From: an uncultured bacterium
GTDB taxonomy: Bacteria > Patescibacteriota > Saccharimonadia > Saccharimonadales > Saccharimonadaceae
DNA: 59,692 nt
Reading direction: 5' to 3'
NCBI GenBank assembly: GCA_903900345.1
Contig: CAIUMO010000022.1
Location: 1-59,692, forward strand
A model generated the notes under the pieces. The model made no database searches. It was not told the origin of the DNA and saw only the letters and a program-made list of their open reading frames with translations. Below, in pieces: positions 56,316-59,692 of the stretch (positions are counted from its first letter, which is position 1; each line of letters starts with the position of its first letter). A program made the position numbers and the translations under genes.

Positions 56316-57393
56316 ACAGTCGCATCCAAAAGCAGAGATACGATTTTGGTGTGATAATAAATTTGCTGTTCAGGCTAGCGAGATTATGGAACATTTTGAC
56401 AAAAATATTCCAGTTCAAACTATTATTGCCGGTAAATTACGTCGTTACCATCACTTGTCTTTAATGCGTCAATTAATGTGGCCGTCGTTGGTATTATCAA
56501 ATATTAGAGATGGTTTTTTGGTGATCGCTGGTTTTTTTCAGAGTACAATTAAATTGATCCTTTGGCGACCAGACGTTGTCTTTACTAAGGGCGGCTATGT
56601 CTGTTTACCGGTTGGGATTGCGGCGCATTTGCTACGAATTCCACTGGTTGTCCATGATTCTGATGCTCACCCAGGTTTAACTAATCTTATTTTAAGCAAG
56701 TGGGCAACAGCTATTGCCACTGGTGCGCCACTGAAATACTATCCTTATCCAGCCAAAAAATCACGTTATGTTGGTATTCCAGTTGCGCCAGAATTTCATG
56801 AATTTTCTGACAAAGAGCGTCAAGCCGCCAAAGAGAAGTGGGGGATAAGTAGTAAATACCCACTGGTAGCCGTCACTGGTGGTGGGTTAGGCGCAAGTCG
56901 GATCAATGACGCCATAGCCTTATCACTTGATGAACTGATGCAATTTTGCTCAGTTATTCTTGTTTCTGGCATGTGGCAATATGATGAGCTAAAGTCGATT
57001 ACGCCACCAAATAGTGATCGTTTTCAACTACATTCGTTTATATCACGTGACATGGCGTCATTATTAGGTGCGGCTGACGTGGTTGTGACGCGAGCCGGAG
57101 CGACGACTATCCTTGAACTAGCCGCTTTGGTAAAGCCAACAATCTTGGTTCCAAATGGCCGGCTGACTGGCGGCCACCAGCTTAAAAATGCTGCTGTCTA
57201 TCTTAAAGAAAACGCCGTTAAGGTAGTTGACGAAGCCTTAATAGTTGATAATCCTCAGGTTTTGGTCTCGGAAATTCATGACGTCTTATCTCATCCTGAG
57301 GCTTCACGCAAGATGGCGCAATCATTTGCTGCGTTTGCGCGTCCTAATGCGGCACGAGATGTTGCGAATATGATAATTTCAAGTGTTAAATAG
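56242..57393 (+). CDS. murG: Lipid II synthase (UDP-GlcNAc transferase)
   Basis: Adds GlcNAc to lipid I on the cytoplasmic membrane face. The 383-residue protein has the N-terminal GGGSGGHVTPVVAV motif (residues 7-20), VFTKGGYVCLPVGIAA, HDSDAHPGLTN and the C-terminal VTGGGLGASRINDA and RAGATTILELAAL. SD AAAGGAGG lies just upstream, inside the ftsW ORF, so both overlap by 74 nt. A leaderless promoter for ftsQ follows. Confidence 0.96.
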   Translation: MRILAVGGGSGGHVTPVVAVLREVRQSHPKAEIRFWCDNKFAVQASEIMEHFDKNIPVQTIIAGKLRRYHHLSLMRQLMWPSLVLSNIRDGFLVIAGFFQSTIKLILWRPDVVFTKGGYVCLPVGIAAHLLRIPLVVHDSDAHPGLTNLILSKWATAIATGAPLKYYPYPAKKSRYVGIPVAPEFHEFSDKERQAAKEKWGISSKYPLVAVTGGGLGASRINDAIALSLDELMQFCSVILVSGMWQYDELKSITPPNSDRFQLHSFISRDMASLLGAADVVVTRAGATTILELAALVKPTILVPNGRLTGGHQLKNAAVYLKENAVKVVDEALIVDNPQVLVSEIHDVLSHPEASRKMAQSFAAFARPNAARDVANMIISSVK

Positions 57394-57395
57394 TT

Positions 57396-57401
57396 TATAA
57401 T
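57396..57401 (+). promoter_or_regulatory. -10 element of the ftsQ-like gene (leaderless type)
   Basis: TATAAT 10 nt before GTG 57412. Confidence 0.6.
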
Positions 57402-57411
57402 ATAAACATAA

Positions 57412-58344
57412 GTGAAATTTTTTACTAAAAAACAGGCAGATATTCCTAGGCGTAGACTGACAACAGTCGATTCTTCAATATCGAGTCCTACTAGCTCGGA
57501 TATATTTAAGCGTAATCGGACATTGACTGGTACGACTTCTAATCGTCTAGATAGCCTTAATATCGTCAAAGCTGGACTTGAATCACCCAGGTCTCATGTC
57601 CATCATTTAACTAATAAACGTCGCAAGGTTTTTAGCATTTTTTTGGTAGTTGTTGCCTGTATTGTTATCTTATGGACGCTGGTTAGTCATTTTACGGCTA
57701 CAGTTGTAATCAGCACTGGCTCCGCTCTTTCCAGGTCTGTGGATAGCTCTAGGTATGAAACTGTTGTTCAAGATTATTTCGCGGTCAATCCACTGAGTCG
57801 ATTTCAATTCTTTTTAGATCAGGCGGCGCTATCAGCCTATGTGGCGAACAAACTAACAGAAGTTGAATCTGTGATTAATAAAGGCATGGTTAATATTGGT
57901 GCGACTAGTTTTGCTATTACCATGCGAGTGCCGGTCGCTGGCTGGAAAATCAATGACAAACAATATTTTGTTGACACCAAAGGTGTACCGTTTGATCAGA
58001 ACTACTTTGCGGCGCCAATAGTTCAGATCATTGACAATAGTGGTGCATCACTTCAAACTGGCGAGGCCAGTGTTAGCAAGCGATTTTTGGGCTTTGTTGG
58101 TCGGATTGTATCACTTGCCAAAGACAGCAGTTACACTGTTACTCAAGCTATTCTACCCGCCAATACCACTAGAGAGCTAGAAATAAAGTTAAAAGAAAAT
58201 AACTTGTTGGTAAAATTATCGATAGACCGTCCAGCAGGGGAGCAAGTAGAGGATATGAGTAGGGCAGTGCGGTATTTTGTTAGCCATAATCAGACTCCAG
58301 CTTATATTGACGTTCGAGTTAGCGGCAGAGCTTTTTATAAATAA
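57412..58344 (+). CDS. ftsQ: FtsQ/DivIB-like division protein
   Basis: A 310-residue single-pass protein. A long cytoplasmic basic N-terminus (about residues 1-75), one TM helix (about 76-98) and an extracytoplasmic region (about 105-310) that fits a POTRA-like plus FtsQ domain. Features include NKLTEVESVINKGMVNIGATSFAITMRVPVAGWKIN and QYFVDTKGVPFDQNYF. The dcw position after murG supports FtsQ/DivIB; sequence alone is weak. GTG start with a leaderless promoter. Confidence 0.75.
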   Translation: MKFFTKKQADIPRRRLTTVDSSISSPTSSDIFKRNRTLTGTTSNRLDSLNIVKAGLESPRSHVHHLTNKRRKVFSIFLVVVACIVILWTLVSHFTATVVISTGSALSRSVDSSRYETVVQDYFAVNPLSRFQFFLDQAALSAYVANKLTEVESVINKGMVNIGATSFAITMRVPVAGWKINDKQYFVDTKGVPFDQNYFAAPIVQIIDNSGASLQTGEASVSKRFLGFVGRIVSLAKDSSYTVTQAILPANTTRELEIKLKENNLLVKLSIDRPAGEQVEDMSRAVRYFVSHNQTPAYIDVRVSGRAFYK

Positions 58345-58395
58345 ATTTTAGGAATGGCTATCTAAAAAGTAGTATACCCTAGCTCCTCTACTCTA

Positions 58396-58413
58396 TGTTC
58401 TAAATTTGTTCTA
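58396..58413. repeat. TGTTCTA repeat pair, left
   Basis: Two TGTTCTA units with an 11-bp start-to-start distance. The same pair with the same spacing recurs at 59013-59030, flanking the orphan ORF. Confidence 0.6.
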
Positions 58414-58524
58414 TTTTTTGTTTAAAATGCAAATCGATAAAAAAACATATTCCAATACAAATTTAAGAAAAAGCAAATATTTAAGGACGGGTGAGCAGAG
58501 GAGCGCGCCAAAAGAGAGACGGAC

Positions 58525-58533
58525 TGTGGATAA
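58525..58533 (-). promoter_or_regulatory. Consensus DnaA box
   Basis: TGTGGATAA, the reverse complement of TTATCCACA. It is isolated; no cluster of boxes or AT-rich 13-mers identifies an origin here. Confidence 0.4.
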
Positions 58534-58778
58534 CAATTTAACAGCAGTTCGAGCCTAAAATGCCTAATAATGCATTAAACGCGATCCATGTAATGCAGTT
58601 GAAGCTTTAGTTATTTAAATAGAATAAAATATCTAAAATAAATATGATTAACATCCCAATTAGAGGGATATATCACACTACTCCGGCCAATAGTAGTCTT
58701 ATTAGTTGAATGCTTAACCATCTATTGTTAATATACCTAATGTCGTAAAAGATATATTGTGCGACACAAAGTCTATGT

Positions 58779-59012
58779 ATGAATTATGAACGATTTATTT
58801 CTCTGCTTGTCACTATTGCTTTGATTTTTATAGCTACTTTTAAATTTCATTTAATATTACTATTCTCCGGCCTTGGCTTTTGTTTTTTAAATCATCGTTA
58901 TTGTTCATGGCGACTAATTATGTTAACAATTTATATTATTTTGATTTTTATCACAGTTGAAGCTTTTGACCTATATTGTGGCTTAGGCTGGCTTTTGTTG
59001 ACCTATATATAG
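58779..59012 (+). CDS. Small hydrophobic orphan protein
   Basis: A 77-residue product with two to three hydrophobic stretches (about residues 8-22, 26-36 and 45-72), ending in VEAFDLYCGLGWLLLTYI. No family is recognised. The coding sequence is distinctly more AT-rich than its neighbours, and no convincing SD or -10 hexamer was seen. It lies between repeat pairs and ends at a bidirectional terminator. It may be a foreign or degenerate gene, or a spurious ORF. Confidence 0.35.
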   Translation: MNYERFISLLVTIALIFIATFKFHLILLFSGLGFCFLNHRYCSWRLIMLTIYIILIFITVEAFDLYCGLGWLLLTYI

Positions 59013-59030
59013 TGTTCTATTTTTGTTCTA
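59013..59030. repeat. TGTTCTA repeat pair, right
   Basis: Two TGTTCTA units with an 11-bp start-to-start distance, matching the pair at 58396-58413. Confidence 0.6.
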
Positions 59031-59043
59031 TATCACGTTAACT

Positions 59044-59079
59044 AAAATAAGCCTGCCGATATGTAGGCAGGCTTATTTT
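59044..59079. terminator. Bidirectional terminator
   Basis: Perfect 14-bp stem AAAATAAGCCTGCC / GGCAGGCTTATTTT with an 8-nt loop and T-run ends. It serves the minus-strand response-regulator gene and the 58779 region. Confidence 0.9.
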
Positions 59080-59108
59080 AGAAGATTATATAATCTAATA
59101 AATCGCTT

Positions 59109-59495
59109 TTATTTTTTGAGGCTTTCAAGGTAAGCGCTAACCTTGGCAACTAGATCTGGTCCCTCGTAGTCTGATTTAATCAGATACATATCAGCGCCGC
59201 GTTGCAGAGCTTTTTGTTTCTCTTGATCTTGAGTTAAGTTAGAGATGACTATGACGTGTAGCTTTAATGAAGTATTGTTTTTAAGCGCTTCCAAAACCTC
59301 AAAGCCATTCATCTCTGGCATCATAACGTCTAGCAAGATGATGTCGGGTACGAGCTCAACAGCGTCAGTGATACCGTCTAGGCCGTTGTTGCTGGTCTTG
59401 ACATCATAACCCTCGGCTTCAAAGGCGTATCGATAAAGTTGTTGTATATCCGTGTTGTCTTCGATGATTAAAATTTTACGTTTTGCTTCGCTCAT
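59109..59495 (-). CDS. Stand-alone response regulator receiver (CheY-like)
   Basis: A 128-residue receiver without an output domain. Acidic residues lie in IIEDNTD, the phospho-acceptor in IILLDVMMPEMNGF, and the switch and Lys residues in ISNLT and MYLIKSDY. SD AGGGGAT precedes the ATG. It is preceded on the same strand, 30 nt upstream, by the end of a histidine kinase, so the two form a cognate operon. It resembles the receiver at 31993 in domain layout. Confidence 0.92.
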   Translation of the reverse strand: MSEAKRKILIIEDNTDIQQLYRYAFEAEGYDVKTSNNGLDGITDAVELVPDIILLDVMMPEMNGFEVLEALKNNTSLKLHVIVISNLTQDQEKQKALQRGADMYLIKSDYEGPDLVAKVSAYLESLKK

Positions 59496-59525
59496 GGTAG
59501 TTATATCCCCTATTGTTTATGTAAT

Positions 59526-59692
59526 CTATGATAGCGTATCATTATCATTTTTGCTACTCATCGCCACCGTAAAACAAAAAGTACTGCCTTCGCCAACCTT
59601 GCTTTTAACCCAAATCGTTCCACCTAGCTTTTCCACTAGTTCCTTACAGATAGCCAAGCCTAATCCAGTGCCGCTAGTCTGTCGTTGTAGAT
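59526..59692 (-). CDS. Sensor histidine kinase, C-terminal fragment (cut by window edge)
   Basis: Absent from the ORF track because it is truncated by the window. The minus strand from 59690 to the TAG at 59526-59528 encodes [20 protein letters not shown], the G2 box of an HATPase domain. [12 protein letters not shown], the final strands, and a short polar tail follow. It is the cognate kinase of the receiver downstream. The sensor and H-box lie outside the window. Confidence 0.9.
   Translation of the reverse strand, partial: LQRQTSGTGLGLAICKELVEKLGGTIWVKSKVGEGSTFCFTVAMSSKNDNDTLS

Larger units (their letters stand above)
58345..58778. other. Gene-free AT-rich region after ftsQ
   Basis: About 435 bp without a supportable gene or recognised RNA. 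It contains a direct repeat pair TGTTCTA-N4-TGTTCTA at 58396-58413, a perfect DnaA box on the minus strand (58525-58533) and an inverted repeat TGCATTA / TAATGCA (58571-58577 and 58591-58597, 13-nt loop). A purine-rich stretch of higher GC content (about 58487-58530) interrupts the otherwise AT-rich sequence. Confidence 0.5.

Noticed and set aside
58540-58560. TTCGA-containing segment resembling a tRNA T-arm
   Set aside because: The flanking bases do not form a T-stem, and no acceptor, D or anticodon arm can be built around it.
58345-58778. Replication origin (oriC)
   Set aside because: Only one perfect DnaA box, no cluster of boxes, and no dnaA or dnaN nearby.

Overview
This window most likely comes from a Candidatus Saccharibacteria (TM7, Patescibacteria/CPR) chromosome. 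That placement is inference from gene content, because no 16S rRNA or marker alignment is available. The support is a compact single-copy core gene set, a peptidoglycan and division machinery with many biosynthetic genes absent from their usual places, an archaeal/eukaryal-like ProRS, stand-alone response-regulator receivers and a type IV pilin-like protein. UGA is a normal stop: both RF1 (prfA) and RF2 (prfB) are present, which argues against the UGA-recoding CPR lineages Gracilibacteria and Absconditabacteria. No tRNA, rRNA, CRISPR array or transposase was found.

Layout. 0-7.5 kb: rplU, parAB, lepB, an LCP cell-wall ligase, a polytopic membrane protein and a minus-strand rpmE-prfA-prmC block. 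7.5-12.2 kb: rpsB-tsf-frr-uppS-rseP and a CPBP protease, without the usual pyrH, cdsA and dxr. 12.2-20.9 kb: proS, greA-lysS, a pilin fused to Ig-like and FISUMP-like domains, an ABC exporter pair, serS and hpf. 20.9-27.3 kb: secA, an M16 peptidase, murD and prfB. 27.3-27.7 kb: a gene-free segment with a large nested inverted-repeat architecture, a candidate structured RNA. 27.7-32.4 kb: ftsE-ftsX-CHAP hydrolase, an S41 protease and a receiver protein. 32.4-41.9 kb: rpmA, a TRM11-like methyltransferase, a flippase-like protein, xseAB, a small methyltransferase, a histidine kinase/receiver pair, recO, glyS and a frameshifted glutamate-5-kinase-like gene.

42-49.9 kb is the most accessory-looking part: a 20-residue Lys-rich ORF, rnhA, a KwaB-like (DUF4868) protein next to a zinc-ribbon/DUF805 membrane protein, a PIF1-like helicase, a membrane protein, yvcK, a HAD-like protein and a GH1 glycosidase. 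49.9-58.3 kb is a division and cell-wall (dcw) cluster: mraZ, rsmH, a 21-codon ORF, ftsL, ftsI, mraY, ftsW, murG, ftsQ. It has an MraZ-box promoter and an unusual paired leader before rsmH. 58.3-59.1 kb is a mostly non-coding, AT-rich island bounded by paired TGTTCTA repeats. The window ends in a minus-strand two-component pair whose kinase is cut by the window edge.

Regulation. About 22 genes have a TATAAT/TACAAT-like -10 hexamer ending only 6-14 nt before the start codon, so many mRNAs are probably leaderless. Operon-internal genes and a few others (rpsB, secA, hpf, parB, rseP) use Shine-Dalgarno sites. Where the -10 and the longest ORF disagreed, the start was moved to fit the promoter or SD, as stated in each entry.
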